21,572 bases of DNA, taken from NCBI GenBank assembly GCA_049366715.1, contig JBMNCQ010000017.1:1-21572 (forward strand). Reading direction: 5' to 3'. The position numbers and the translations under genes were made by a program. Source of the stretch: JBMNCQ01 sp049366715 (GTDB lineage Bacteria; Bacillota; Peptococcia; Peptococcales; BICA1-8). Under the pieces are notes generated by a model. That model ran no database searches and had not been told where the DNA came from. It worked only from the letters and a program-made list of their open reading frames with translations. Below are positions 1-7,868 of the stretch, piece by piece; position 1 is the stretch's first letter, and the number at the start of each line of letters is the position of its first letter.

Positions 1-90
1 TATCATTGCTATTTGGTTTTGCAAAGGAAGTGCCGGATTAATTTGCAAAATCACACTACTACCTTCTCTTTAAAAACAACCTCTTTATTC

Positions 91-130
91 ATTTCAATCC
101 ATAATCCATACACTCCATACGGAGTGTAAC
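91..130 (-). repeat. Degenerate terminal repeat with 7-bp insertion
   Basis: The leader-distal end repeat is 40 bp instead of 33 because AATCCAT is duplicated in tandem (plus strand, about 96-109). Decay of the last repeat is common in arrays and marks this as the old end. The insertion falls between the handle and the hairpin. Confidence 0.9.
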
Positions 131-164
131 TCATCGGAGAAAGATTTGGCAGGCCTTTCAGGAT

Positions 165-1424
165 ATTTCAATCCATACACTCCATACGGAGTGTAACCTT
201 CCCATTATATTTAACAGATTGAATCTTTTTATATTTCAATCCATACACTCCATACGGAGTGTAACTAATGTGGGTGATAATGATGTAAGGGAAATCAAAA
301 TTTCAATCCATACACTCCATACGGAGTGTAACAAATTTATGCCCATGCATCACGTAAACAAATAAGAATTTCAATCCATACACTCCATACGGAGTGTAAC
401 TTGTCTCTGATATCGCGCAGCAATGAGTCAAACTTAGGATTTCAATCCATACACTCCATACGGAGTGTAACTTTATTAGAGAGGTTGATAAATAACGATG
501 CCTTTATAATTTCAATCCATACACTCCATACGGAGTGTAACATAATTAATAACGAATGGCTAATAGCTTTGGTAATATTTCAATCCATACACTCCATACG
601 GAGTGTAACGTAATTAATCCTAGTACAATAAACTGGATTAATGATTTCAATCCATACACTCCATACGGAGTGTAACTAAACCATCATCTGTAACTTCAAA
701 GCTGTCTCCTGATTTCAATCCATACACTCCATACGGAGTGTAACGTTTCAGTGGTTTATGAAAGAAGAATTAGCAAAAAATTTCAATCCATACACTCCAT
801 ACGGAGTGTAACACAAGGAAGATCCACTGACGCTAGATTATCGAATATTTCAATCCATACACTCCATACGGAGTGTAACTATTATAAAGGTGGTGAAGGT
901 CGTTGATTGAAGAATTATTTCAATCCATACACTCCATACGGAGTGTAACTTGGAAATCGATAGCATCCAGAATTGGATGAGCAATTTCAATCCATACACT
1001 CCATACGGAGTGTAACTCCGGTGAGTGGATTCCTCTGAAAGCTACTAAAATTTCAATCCATACACTCCATACGGAGTGTAACCGTTGGATTTGTTCTCAT
1101 TTGTATGCCGGGAAAAATATTTCAATCCATACACTCCATACGGAGTGTAACTTTTGGAAATCGATAGCATCCAGAATTGGATGAGCAATTTCAATCCATA
1201 CACTCCATACGGAGTGTAACACAACTTAGTAGTTAAAGACTTAGCCGGTACTAATATTTCAATCCATACACTCCATACGGAGTGTAACTCCGGAAGTATC
1301 ACTATCAAACCACTCCCATTCAGATTTCAATCCATACACTCCATACGGAGTGTAACTTGGCATACATTCTCCTTCGACGGTTATGCGTGATATTTCAATC
1401 CATACACTCCATACGGAGTGTAAC
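165..1424 (-). repeat. Canonical (leader-distal, older) repeat block
   Basis: Nineteen identical 33-bp repeats start on the plus strand at 165, 233, 300, 368, 439, 509, 577, 644, 712, 780, 847, 917, 984, 1050, 1119, 1188, 1256, 1324 and 1392; a twentieth, altered copy is at 91-130. I saw no substitutions among the nineteen. Each keeps the perfect hairpin and the ATTGAAAT handle that type I-C Cas5c and the effector complex are known to need. Confidence 0.95.
950..1187 (-). repeat. Near-duplicate spacers (950-983 and 1152-1187)
   Basis: The spacers at 950-983 (34 nt) and 1152-1187 (36 nt) share 34 nt. The only difference is two extra T on the plus-strand 5' side of the second copy (TTTTGG against TTGG). 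In crRNA sense the PAM-proximal ends are identical and the PAM-distal ends differ by 2 nt. Two unrelated spacers lie between them. This fits two separate captures of one protospacer better than a copied array segment. Confidence 0.9.
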
Positions 1425-1493
1425 TCCATACGGAGTGTAACTGTTTTTCTAGCCAAAACCACCACCCCCTTATGTCTCCATACGGAGTGTAAC
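1425..1493 (-). repeat. Junction between the repeat types: half-repeat / 35 nt / half-repeat
   Basis: Directly after the last canonical repeat (ends 1424) comes a spacerless 17-bp half-repeat, TCCATACGGAGTGTAAC (1425-1441). Then come 35 nt (1442-1476) and the same 17 bp again (1477-1493). The second 17 bp plus the adjoining 15 nt of the 35-nt segment (1462-1476) is exactly the first variant repeat. Thirty-five nt is the modal spacer length here, so the variant repeat appears to be half of an old repeat fused to 15 nt of a former spacer. Confidence 0.9.
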
Positions 1494-2038
1494 ACCAGCT
1501 AATTGGCGAGCCAATTGGCGTAAATAGGCCACCCCCTTATGTCTCCATACGGAGTGTAACTAACGGAGAAGCATTTATAACAGCCAGAGAATTTGCACCA
1601 CCCCCTTATGTCTCCATACGGAGTGTAACTGCTTTATATGCCCGCTTTGCTCTATTACTGAGACCACCCCCTTATGTCTCCATACGGAGTGTAACGCTGC
1701 GGAAAAGATTGGGGATAAAAAAGCAATAGTCCCACCCCCTTATGTCTCCATACGGAGTGTAACTGAAATAGAACTTGAAAGGCTCTACTCTCCTTTCTCC
1801 CACCCCCTTATGTCTCCATACGGAGTGTAACTATAACAAGCTTAGAAAAGCACAGCTTGAAAAGCTTCCCACCCCCTTATGTCTCCATACGGAGTGTAAC
1901 CTTCGTTGTTTTTGAGCCATTGGATAAGCTGTTTAACCCACCCCCTTATGTCTCCATACGGAGTGTAACGTATACTATTTTGCATCATGTTGCTGATATT
2001 GAAGACCCACCCCCTTATGTCTCCATACGGAGTGTAAC
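1462..2038 (-). repeat. Variant (leader-proximal, newer) repeat block, nine copies
   Basis: Nine 32-bp units start at 1462, 1529, 1598, 1664, 1732, 1800, 1869, 1938 and 2007. In crRNA sense they keep GTTACACTCCGTATGGAG and then read ACATAAGGGGGTGG. The hairpin shrinks to CTCC/GGAG (4 bp) and ATTGAAAT is gone. A weaker alternative pairing, CACTCC with GGGGTG (one G-U), is possible. The last five units share one more base (G in crRNA sense), so the copied unit seems to have grown from 32 to 33 bp. Spacers between them have normal length, so adaptation worked on this repeat. Confidence 0.95.
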
Positions 2039-2220
2039 AGCGAAAAATTCCTAATAAAAGGAAGAAATTATCCTAATATCAGGTAATTCACCACATTTTC
2101 TTTTCTTATCAAATATTTAGCCACATATTATGCTATATTTTATTGCATATTTTTACATATTTCTCACTATCTCCGGTGCGATCTTCCCAGAGATTTTATG
2201 TGTGCTTAAGGTTCGCACCG
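2039..2220 (-). promoter_or_regulatory. CRISPR leader with inverted repeat after cas2
   Basis: An AT-rich 182-nt stretch lies between the cas2 stop and the first repeat, as expected for the leader that carries the array promoter and the Cas1-Cas2 docking site. An 8-bp inverted repeat (CGGTGCGA 2174-2181, TCGCACCG 2213-2220) starts at the cas2 stop codon. A GTGCGA-type inverted repeat at this place is, from memory, a usual feature of type I-C loci. A GATAAT at about 2078-2083 could be a -10 box but has no convincing -35. Confidence 0.75.
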
Positions 2221-2511
2221 TTAAAAAATTAGTGGTTCTTCTAAATCTAACGATGGTTTGGCCCCAAAATGCTCGACTTTGTTTTTGTATGTATTGCCTA
2301 AACTATAAAAACGCAGACTATCCTTTTCCTCATCAATTAAACTGCACAGTTCCCGTTTCAAAGTCGTCAATTGAGCCGCATCAACAATACATTCAAAAAC
2401 AGAATTTTGTACCCGCTGTCCATAATTTTGACATGCCTTTGCTACTTTACGGAGCCTCTTGGCGCCTCCTATGCCGGATGTTTGAACATCATATGTGATT
2501 AAAACAAGCAT
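2221..2511 (-). CDS. cas2: CRISPR-associated endonuclease Cas2, type I-C
   Basis: A 96-residue protein, the usual length for type I-C Cas2. It dimerises and bridges two Cas1 dimers in the integrase that inserts new spacers at the leader end. The N-terminal strand MLVLITYDV carries the conserved Asp of the ferredoxin-like fold, and the segment RLRKVAKACQNYGQRVQNSV and the following VFEC match the family closely. It is the last gene of the operon, 12 nt after cas1, and is followed directly by the leader. It appears intact, which agrees with the long array. Confidence 0.97.
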   Translation of the reverse strand: MLVLITYDVQTSGIGGAKRLRKVAKACQNYGQRVQNSVFECIVDAAQLTTLKRELCSLIDEEKDSLRFYSLGNTYKNKVEHFGAKPSLDLEEPLIF

Positions 2512-2523
2512 ATCTATCTACAC

Positions 2524-3555
2524 CTACTTCCATAAAAATGGCGGATATTCGTCTAAATCCCCACGTAAAAAGCGGGCTAATAGCAGTGCCTGAGAGTAAG
2601 GAACCAGTCCCCAGGAAATTTTTTCTCCAAGATAAGGATGGGTGATTTTTTCTTGTTTTTTTGTCTGCCATGCTTGCAAGAATAATTTGCGGGCATCATC
2701 TGTCATAAGAACCGCTCCATTTTCTTTCTGATAAAAATCATCACCGGATATTTCCCTGCGATTAATTAGCGAAAGCACAAACCGGTCTGCATAAATTCCT
2801 CTCAGTTCTTCCATCAAATCCAGAGCAAGAGATGCACGGCCGGGGCGGTCCCGGTGCAAGAAACCGACATAAGCGTCAAGACCAATCGCTTCTAATGCAC
2901 TTGCCGCATCATTGGCCAGCAGCGTGTAAGCAAAAGACAGCATGGCATTCACATTATCTTTAGGAGGCCTTTTCGAGCGGCCATGAAAAGCGAAGCTTTC
3001 TTTTTGCTGTAAGATCATCTGATCAAATATTTTATTATAGTTAATTGCCCCTTGTCCTTCCCATCCCCGCAAACTTTCCAGATTATCACAGTGACGCACT
3101 TCTTGTAGGATGCTTGAAAACAGACGCGAAACCGATTTGAATTTTTCCACATCAATTCTTAGCGGGTGCTCCCTTGTCATTCGTTCGAGCATCCATTTAT
3201 TGTTATAAATTTTTCCAATAATAAAATTCCGGGCAACCTTTGTTGATTCTTCTTCTTTTTCAGAAATCCGGTATTGTGTCTTTCTTAAAACTACGTTTCC
3301 TCTGCTTGGCCCGATTACTCTGGCTAACAGCCGTCCGCTTTGCGTCAGAAAAGAAATAGAAATATTACGCTCGGCACAATATCCCATCAGCGCCGGACTG
3401 GCGCCCGTATATCCAAAACTGACAATGGCTTCCAAATTATGGAGGGGTAATCTGCCCAGCTTTTCTTGCTCCTTTAACAACACGATATTGTCGCCGTCAA
3501 GGGATAGATAAGCATCAGGCTGCGTCACATACAAAGTATTCAACAGCTTCTTCAT
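2524..3555 (-). CDS. cas1: CRISPR-associated integrase Cas1, type I-C
   Basis: A 343-residue Cas1, the metal-dependent integrase that joins prespacers to the leader-repeat junction and to the far side of the first repeat. The expected active-site residues are present: E166 in WEGQGA, H234 in GFLHRDRPGR and E249 in LMEELR. The N-terminal beta domain (about 1-85) and helical C-terminal domain are complete. Its ATG overlaps the cas4 stop in an ATGA, so the two are probably translationally coupled. The enzyme looks functional, so the altered repeats are not explained by an obviously broken Cas1, though ruler precision cannot be judged from sequence. Confidence 0.97.
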   Translation of the reverse strand: MKKLLNTLYVTQPDAYLSLDGDNIVLLKEQEKLGRLPLHNLEAIVSFGYTGASPALMGYCAERNISISFLTQSGRLLARVIGPSRGNVVLRKTQYRISEKEEESTKVARNFIIGKIYNNKWMLERMTREHPLRIDVEKFKSVSRLFSSILQEVRHCDNLESLRGWEGQGAINYNKIFDQMILQQKESFAFHGRSKRPPKDNVNAMLSFAYTLLANDAASALEAIGLDAYVGFLHRDRPGRASLALDLMEELRGIYADRFVLSLINRREISGDDFYQKENGAVLMTDDARKLFLQAWQTKKQEKITHPYLGEKISWGLVPYSQALLLARFLRGDLDEYPPFLWK

Positions 3556-4211
3556 TCACCCAATCTCCCCTCAATATAGCCTTTTACCGTACGTTTTTTC
3601 ATCAGCTGCGGCAGGCAAATATGCTGTAAAGAACAGCTTTTGCAAAACGGGCCGGTTTTTACTTTTGGTGTGTAGCGCCTTTCATAGTACTGGTGCATTT
3701 CCTCCGCCATTTTTATAACCTTACCTTTCAAGCCGTCGGTGATCGGCACTTCCACACGATGCTTGATCTGATCGTAAAACAAATATCCTTTGTCAATACT
3801 GGAAACAAGCATCTCCTCTAAGCACATCGCTTGGGCTGCCAATTGAATGATATCCTCGTCGCCTTTCTTTGGTTTGCCCCGTTTGTATTCTACCGGATAG
3901 GCCCTGTAAGTCCCCTCAGCTCCGATTAATTGGACACCATCAGGGTCTCTGACAAACTCCACAACATCACAGATACCACTTACTTTCAGTACTCCGGACT
4001 GAACCGGCATGGCCCGGACCACAAACTTGTTTCCCCGTTTTTCCCTTATAAACGGCTGATCGGCTTTTTCATGTAAGTGGTGCCCTTCAATGGTCTTGAC
4101 ATTTTCTTCCCACTGCTGTTCAATATGAATCAAGGCCCACTGCCGTTTACAAAACTGAAAGTGCTGCAGCCCCGACAGCATTAAATAACGGTCTTCTTCA
4201 TTATTGACCAT
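3552..4211 (-). CDS. cas4: CRISPR-associated exonuclease Cas4, type I-C
   Basis: A 219-residue Cas4 from the chosen ATG. Cas4 is a PD-(D/E)XK nuclease with an iron-sulfur cluster that trims prespacers and helps choose and orient the PAM during adaptation. An N-terminal Cys (FQFCKRQW) and three C-terminal Cys (FCKSCSLQHIC) form the cluster. The nuclease core shows GICDVVEF, PVEYKRGK and a QLAAQAMCLEEM helix. The open frame extends to 4235, but starting at MVNNEEDRYLML matches the family N-terminus. The ATG overlaps the end of cas7 by 11 nt. An upstream ATG at 4235 with AGGA before it is the alternative start. Confidence 0.95.
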   Translation of the reverse strand: MVNNEEDRYLMLSGLQHFQFCKRQWALIHIEQQWEENVKTIEGHHLHEKADQPFIREKRGNKFVVRAMPVQSGVLKVSGICDVVEFVRDPDGVQLIGAEGTYRAYPVEYKRGKPKKGDEDIIQLAAQAMCLEEMLVSSIDKGYLFYDQIKHRVEVPITDGLKGKVIKMAEEMHQYYERRYTPKVKTGPFCKSCSLQHICLPQLMKKRTVKGYIEGRLGE

Positions 4212-5052
4212 CGAGCACTTCAACACCCAAACCATCTAATTCCTGCAATTCAATTTCATAATCAGCAAAGCTTTTCGGCTCCTCTGATTTGGATTTAACC
4301 GCTAACAAGCGGTGTACTTTAGCCGAAGAATATTGTCCCAGCTTGGAGGAATGCTCCCACCAGTACACCTTATGAACTTCCATGCTGCCATCCGGCCGGG
4401 CCGCAGAGCTGTCATTGGCAAAAAGAGTAACGAGAGCTTGTTGAATCTTGTCCGCATCGTCTTTGCTAAAGCCTGTTTTTTCAGCAAGCTGGGTATTGAT
4501 GCTGCCTTTAAACACATAGACACCAAAATCTACCCGGTGTTTCATACCCATGGTATCCGAACTCCGCTTTTCCCCGGTAACTGAGTTAACACTTTTGGTA
4601 ATCTGGGTGCTGACAATATTGATGGGGTCAATGCTGGTTGCCACCTGAATAGATACCGGTCCCCGAACCCCTACCGACAGCTCAGAGCCCTTAAAGGCAA
4701 AAACCTGTCCGAAACTGCGTACGTCAATCCATTCCCGGCAGGCGATCCGGGCGAATTCATCGGCGGAGGGATTTTTGGCTTTTAGGATCTTGGCCAGCTC
4801 CGGATTGGCATCAGCACGTTCCCGCAGGCTTTTGTACCCATCGGTTTTCCTGTCGTCCGATTGGACAAAAATCCCTTCCCCCATATCCTGCAAACGGTTG
4901 CGTATTTTCCGTTTCAAGGCCACATCGGAGATTTCTCCATATCCGTCATAATTTTGACGGGGCCGGTTGCCGTTTAAAGGATCTCCGTTGGGATTGGCCT
5001 TTGCTACCGACAAAATAACGGCAAAATCAATCTTGTGATTCAGTGGGTTCAT
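4201..5052 (-). CDS. cas7: Type I-C Cascade backbone protein Cas7 (Csd2)
   Basis: A 283-residue Csd2/Cas7c. Several copies wrap the crRNA spacer and form the backbone of the type I-C surveillance complex. The N-terminus (HKIDFAVILSVAKANPNGDP, then LNGNRPR and GYGEISDVALKRKIRNRLQD) is the family signature. Later motifs include VRSFGQVFAF, GVRGPVSIQ, and GMKHRVDFGVYVFKGSIN. GAGGAGG precedes the ATG by about nine bases. The gene overlaps the end of cas8c by 26 bp and runs into cas4, as is normal for these tightly packed operons. Confidence 0.97.
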   Translation of the reverse strand: MNPLNHKIDFAVILSVAKANPNGDPLNGNRPRQNYDGYGEISDVALKRKIRNRLQDMGEGIFVQSDDRKTDGYKSLRERADANPELAKILKAKNPSADEFARIACREWIDVRSFGQVFAFKGSELSVGVRGPVSIQVATSIDPINIVSTQITKSVNSVTGEKRSSDTMGMKHRVDFGVYVFKGSINTQLAEKTGFSKDDADKIQQALVTLFANDSSAARPDGSMEVHKVYWWEHSSKLGQYSSAKVHRLLAVKSKSEEPKSFADYEIELQELDGLGVEVLDGQ

Positions 5053-5503
5053 GCTTCACTTCCTCCTCTTTTCTGGTATAAAGTTCACGACGCTGGCTGG
5101 AAAAGCCCAGCAAATATTTTTCCGACAGTGGTGTATTATTAAAATCATTGAGTTGAAATTGATCCATAATCTCATCGATGAGTTTAGATAAATAAGTAGC
5201 CTTGATACCCAGTTTGGCCTGATAGGGCTGCAAGCTTTCCTGAATAGTTTTCCAGGTACGTCCGGGATTTCTGGAAAACGAATTCATATAGCGGATGGCA
5301 TTGGTGGCCCTGGTTTCTTCCCTGCTCAGGGCTCTTCTTTCCAGTACATCGGCTACCGCCAGCAAACGTCCGAATAAATAGCTGCGGTCCGTTGAAGATG
5401 TATCTAACGGCACATTCCATTCCCCCTTTTTTTCATCAAATATCATTTTTCTAATGAGCGCACAGGCAATGCTGAGAGTTTTTTCCCACTCCCACCGTTC
5501 CAT
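5027..5503 (-). other. Possible internally translated small subunit (Cas11c) within cas8c
   Basis: In characterised type I-C systems the C-terminal part of cas8c is translated again from an internal start to give Cas11c, which lines the belly of Cascade. In-frame ATGs here are at 5596 (after GAAAGG, 189 residues), 5503 (158) and 5446 (139, beginning MIFDEKKGEW). Size favours 5446, but neither 5446 nor 5503 has a clear ribosome site. The C-terminal helical region itself is intact. The function is known from the family; the exact start is a guess. Confidence 0.35.
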
Positions 5504-6937
5504 GGAAACAGGATTGGAAGCCCGCTGAAAGGCACTTCGAATGATATCCCTAGGAACCGGACGACCATCGATAATGCAAGGCAGCATCCGCTCCATCAGG
5601 CCTTTCACCACTTTATCGCTTGCTCTCGGCCCATAGGCCGCAAAGGCAATATCCTTCGTAGCCGGTGCCCCGTAAAAAGAAATAAACTGTTCCTGATGCT
5701 TCCGGTACCGGTGCTCCCAGGCACAGGATTCATGCCACTGAGTCAAACGGTTTAAATAAAGCTCCTTGTTCATACTGCGGTAATACAGAACCGCCATTCT
5801 CCCGGTAGTGGCCGAGTCCAAGACCAGAATATTAACCTCCGACCGATAGGTCAGATCGTGGCGATAGCCGTCAATGGCTTTACTTACTTCTTTAGCATAA
5901 TGCTGGTCTGTATCCGGCTCTCTCTCCAGTTCTCCAGTGCTGTGCCGCATAAGGTCCAGTGCATCGTCATCGGGATTGGGCACGGAAACAGTATCATTCC
6001 CCCAGACCAGAAAAACGCGGTTATCAATGATTTGGCGGCCCTGGCGGTGAATCAGCCATTTCAGCGCATTATGGGCCTTTTGGGAAACCTCATAGCTGAT
6101 CCCTGCCGCTTCCCCGCCGGTTTTAAACCGGCCCCGGAAGGTAAAGCCGGAAGTATCGTTGGCCGAAATCAGCTTCGCCTTGTCCGCAGCATGGCGGATT
6201 TTATTGGCATGCCGTTGGGTACCGGGCAACCGCTTACCCGTTACAAAGCAAACATCCTCCCGGCCTAATTTTTCATTATAAAAAGCAATGAACGAATCAT
6301 ACATTTCCTGGTCTTTCCACACTTCATCCATGGATGCGGGGGAAAAGACATTAAATCGGACAAAAGCACCGTATTGTTCGGTAACCCCTTTAGAAAAAAT
6401 TTCCGGTTTTTCACTAAATATTTCTTCATATTTTTTATCCCATTTTTCAATCAATTGCTGTTTATCATCCAGGACAAGTATGCCTTTCGCAACCAAATCT
6501 TCAATCAGCCGGCCCCGGCGTAAGTAGGTGTAAATACATTTAACCTTTTCGGTAGCATAGGGCGAATTTGCCCATTCCTCTAAATTTCTGATATACGCAG
6601 CAAAGGGAATATTGTCCCGGTCCTTAATTTTACCGCCATATTTGCTAAAATCACCGGCCACATAGCTAAGTTTATCGTGGAGGGGATACGGTGCCACTTT
6701 GGAACCGGACCGGCTGGCGGACTCTTCCGTACAGGGGATTACCGTATTTTCCTTATCCAATATTTCGGCATCAAGGAAATCCCCATCCTCGTCAACGGTC
6801 ACTTCAATGTGGGCATTTTGGGTGGTATGGGATACCGGCAGCAGCGTATATTCCCGGTCATCCCTCTTTTTTACCGTTTTACCTACCTGATCAAGGTTTG
6901 CCGCATAGGTTTCATATAAATGAAGCAACCAGCTCAT
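5027..6937 (-). CDS. cas8c: Type I-C Cascade large subunit Cas8c (Csd1)
   Basis: A 636-residue Csd1/Cas8c, the large subunit that recognises the PAM and contacts the 5' handle of the crRNA. The start MSWLLHLYETY is chosen because AGGAGG lies eight bases before it. The in-frame GTG at 6946 would leave no room for the ribosome site. The ATG follows the cas5c stop by one base (TAAGATG), and the ribosome site is inside the last codons of cas5c. The C-terminal helical part, from about residue 478, is the region that in studied type I-C systems is also made separately as the small subunit Cas11c. Confidence 0.97.
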   Translation of the reverse strand: MSWLLHLYETYAANLDQVGKTVKKRDDREYTLLPVSHTTQNAHIEVTVDEDGDFLDAEILDKENTVIPCTEESASRSGSKVAPYPLHDKLSYVAGDFSKYGGKIKDRDNIPFAAYIRNLEEWANSPYATEKVKCIYTYLRRGRLIEDLVAKGILVLDDKQQLIEKWDKKYEEIFSEKPEIFSKGVTEQYGAFVRFNVFSPASMDEVWKDQEMYDSFIAFYNEKLGREDVCFVTGKRLPGTQRHANKIRHAADKAKLISANDTSGFTFRGRFKTGGEAAGISYEVSQKAHNALKWLIHRQGRQIIDNRVFLVWGNDTVSVPNPDDDALDLMRHSTGELEREPDTDQHYAKEVSKAIDGYRHDLTYRSEVNILVLDSATTGRMAVLYYRSMNKELYLNRLTQWHESCAWEHRYRKHQEQFISFYGAPATKDIAFAAYGPRASDKVVKGLMERMLPCIIDGRPVPRDIIRSAFQRASNPVSMERWEWEKTLSIACALIRKMIFDEKKGEWNVPLDTSSTDRSYLFGRLLAVADVLERRALSREETRATNAIRYMNSFSRNPGRTWKTIQESLQPYQAKLGIKATYLSKLIDEIMDQFQLNDFNNTPLSEKYLLGFSSQRRELYTRKEEEVKHEPTESQD

Positions 6938-6938
6938 C

Positions 6939-7649
6939 TTACTCACCTCCTAAATCCTGGAGCAGTTGCTCTGCCGGCTGGACATTGTACTCACTAAAGC
7001 CTTTGGCCACCATCTCTTTGACCGGACGGACGATTTTACATTCTTCCGGTCTGGGGAACCGGATACAGCCTTTGTCCATTACTGCCGGCCACAGCCTCAC
7101 CTCCAATTGATTCTTTCCTGTCTCATCGGGATAATTAAAACCGTGGACCATGGTCCCCAGATGGTGCAGGCCGTCTCCGTCGTAAAACCCTTCCCCACTG
7201 CCGAATTCACAGGGTGCTACATAGCCTTGACATTCTCTGGCTCCCAAAAAAATATCTCTCCGCCCTCCGGCAGCTAAGGCCCGCTGTAATATGGTATAAT
7301 GCTTTCCTTCAATGCGGTCAAAGACCATCTCGGGCCGGTTGAGGTTGAATTCAAAATGGGCCCGTATCTGATAATGAACATCTTTTAAATAGGTATAATT
7401 AGCCAGGGTGTTCCCACCTCCATACTCGATCGGCCGTACCCCCTTCGACTCCATCTGAATAGGCTTCATGACCCGCAGTTCATCGATGACAAAGAGAATT
7501 GTCGGCTTCCAATAGATGGATTCTGCAATGCCCTTTAGCGCCTGGTAGGTCGGCACACTGTAGGACAGCTTTTCACCGCCGATTTTCGTCAGGGGATCGG
7601 TAAATAATGCATAGTCCCCCAGCAGTTCGAATTGGATTTCATTTTTCAT
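6939..7649 (-). CDS. cas5c: Type I-C Cas5 (Cas5d/Csd5-type) crRNA-processing endoribonuclease
   Basis: A 236-residue Cas5c. Type I-C lacks Cas6; Cas5c cuts the precursor at the base of the repeat hairpin and then stays on the 5' handle in Cascade. The residues shown to be catalytic in the Bacillus halodurans enzyme occur at the same numbers: Y46 (ESIYWKP), K116 and H117 (DRIEGKHYTIL). The glycine-rich stretch GYVAPCEFGSGEGFYDGDG is typical. AGAGGAGGTG precedes the ATG. It is the first gene of the downstream cas operon, with a promoter at 7728-7755. It should process the canonical repeats; whether it can cut the hairpin-poor variant repeats is an open question. Confidence 0.97.
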   Translation of the reverse strand: MKNEIQFELLGDYALFTDPLTKIGGEKLSYSVPTYQALKGIAESIYWKPTILFVIDELRVMKPIQMESKGVRPIEYGGGNTLANYTYLKDVHYQIRAHFEFNLNRPEMVFDRIEGKHYTILQRALAAGGRRDIFLGARECQGYVAPCEFGSGEGFYDGDGLHHLGTMVHGFNYPDETGKNQLEVRLWPAVMDKGCIRFPRPEECKIVRPVKEMVAKGFSEYNVQPAEQLLQDLGGE

Positions 7650-7727
7650 TTTTTGGCTTCACCTCCTCTTGAAAAAATGCTAGCTAGTTAAGTATATTTT
7701 AAAAATCTTCTGAATATACATAGAAAG

Positions 7728-7755
7728 ATAATAAATCCACAAACTGAGTTTTCAA
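7728..7755 (-). promoter_or_regulatory. Predicted promoter of the cas5c-cas8c-cas7-cas4-cas1-cas2 operon
   Basis: On the minus strand TTGAAA (7755-7750) and TATTAT (7733-7728) are separated by 16 nt. Each differs from the sigma-A consensus by one base. Transcription would start near 7720, about 70 nt before cas5c. On the plus strand the -35 box reads TTTCAA and contains the TTC PAM and the first two bases of the predicted CreR-like target. Confidence 0.7.
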
Positions 7756-7784
7756 TAATAAACAATGTAATGTAGTAATAATAG
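7751..7784 (+). promoter_or_regulatory. Protospacer-like target of the CreR-like RNA, with TTC PAM
   Basis: TTC (7751-7753), the type I-C PAM, is followed at once by AATAATAAACA (7754-7764). This is identical to the first 11 nt after the ATTGAAAA handle at 8098-8105. A second 11-nt match, TAGTAATAATA (7773-7783), occurs at 8124-8134, one base out of register. A perfect seed with poor distal pairing is the pattern expected for binding without DNA destruction. The site covers the -35 box of the cas5c promoter. Confidence 0.7.
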
Positions 7785-7868
7785 TGGTACGGAGATCAAA
7801 AAAAATTGTTCTAAATTTTAATTTTTTGAATAGATATCTAGAAAAATAAAAAAGTATGGAGGGACAAA

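Larger units (their letters stand above)
91..2038 (-). CRISPR. Type I-C CRISPR array with two repeat types (29 repeats, 28 spacers)
   Basis: Twenty canonical repeats (91-1424) and nine variant repeats (1462-2038) alternate with spacers of 33-38 nt. In crRNA sense (minus strand) the canonical repeat is 33 nt: it starts GTTACACTCCGTATGGAG, forms an 8-bp hairpin (TACACTCC/GGAGTGTA, loop GTAT) and ends ATTGAAAT, the typical type I 3' handle. Orientation is set by that handle and by cas2 and the AT-rich leader at the 2039 end, so spacers near 2038 are newest. The first 90 bases of the window are the trailer flank and show nothing recognisable. Small ORFs across the array are artefacts of the repeats. 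Confidence 0.98.

Noticed and set aside
1442..1461. A 20-nt short spacer as an assembly error
   Set aside because: The 20 nt plus the 17-nt half-repeat add up to a normal 37-nt interval, and 20 plus 15 nt equals a spacer length, so a biological origin explains it better.
401..2054. Several reading frames of 60-90 codons across the array with repeated IHSIRSV or YTPYGVYGLK-type peptides
   Set aside because: They are translations of the CRISPR repeats and have no ribosome sites.
4312..4584. Long antisense frames inside cas7, cas8c, cas3 and the MetY-type gene
   Set aside because: They are shadows of the real genes, without ribosome sites or recognisable domains.
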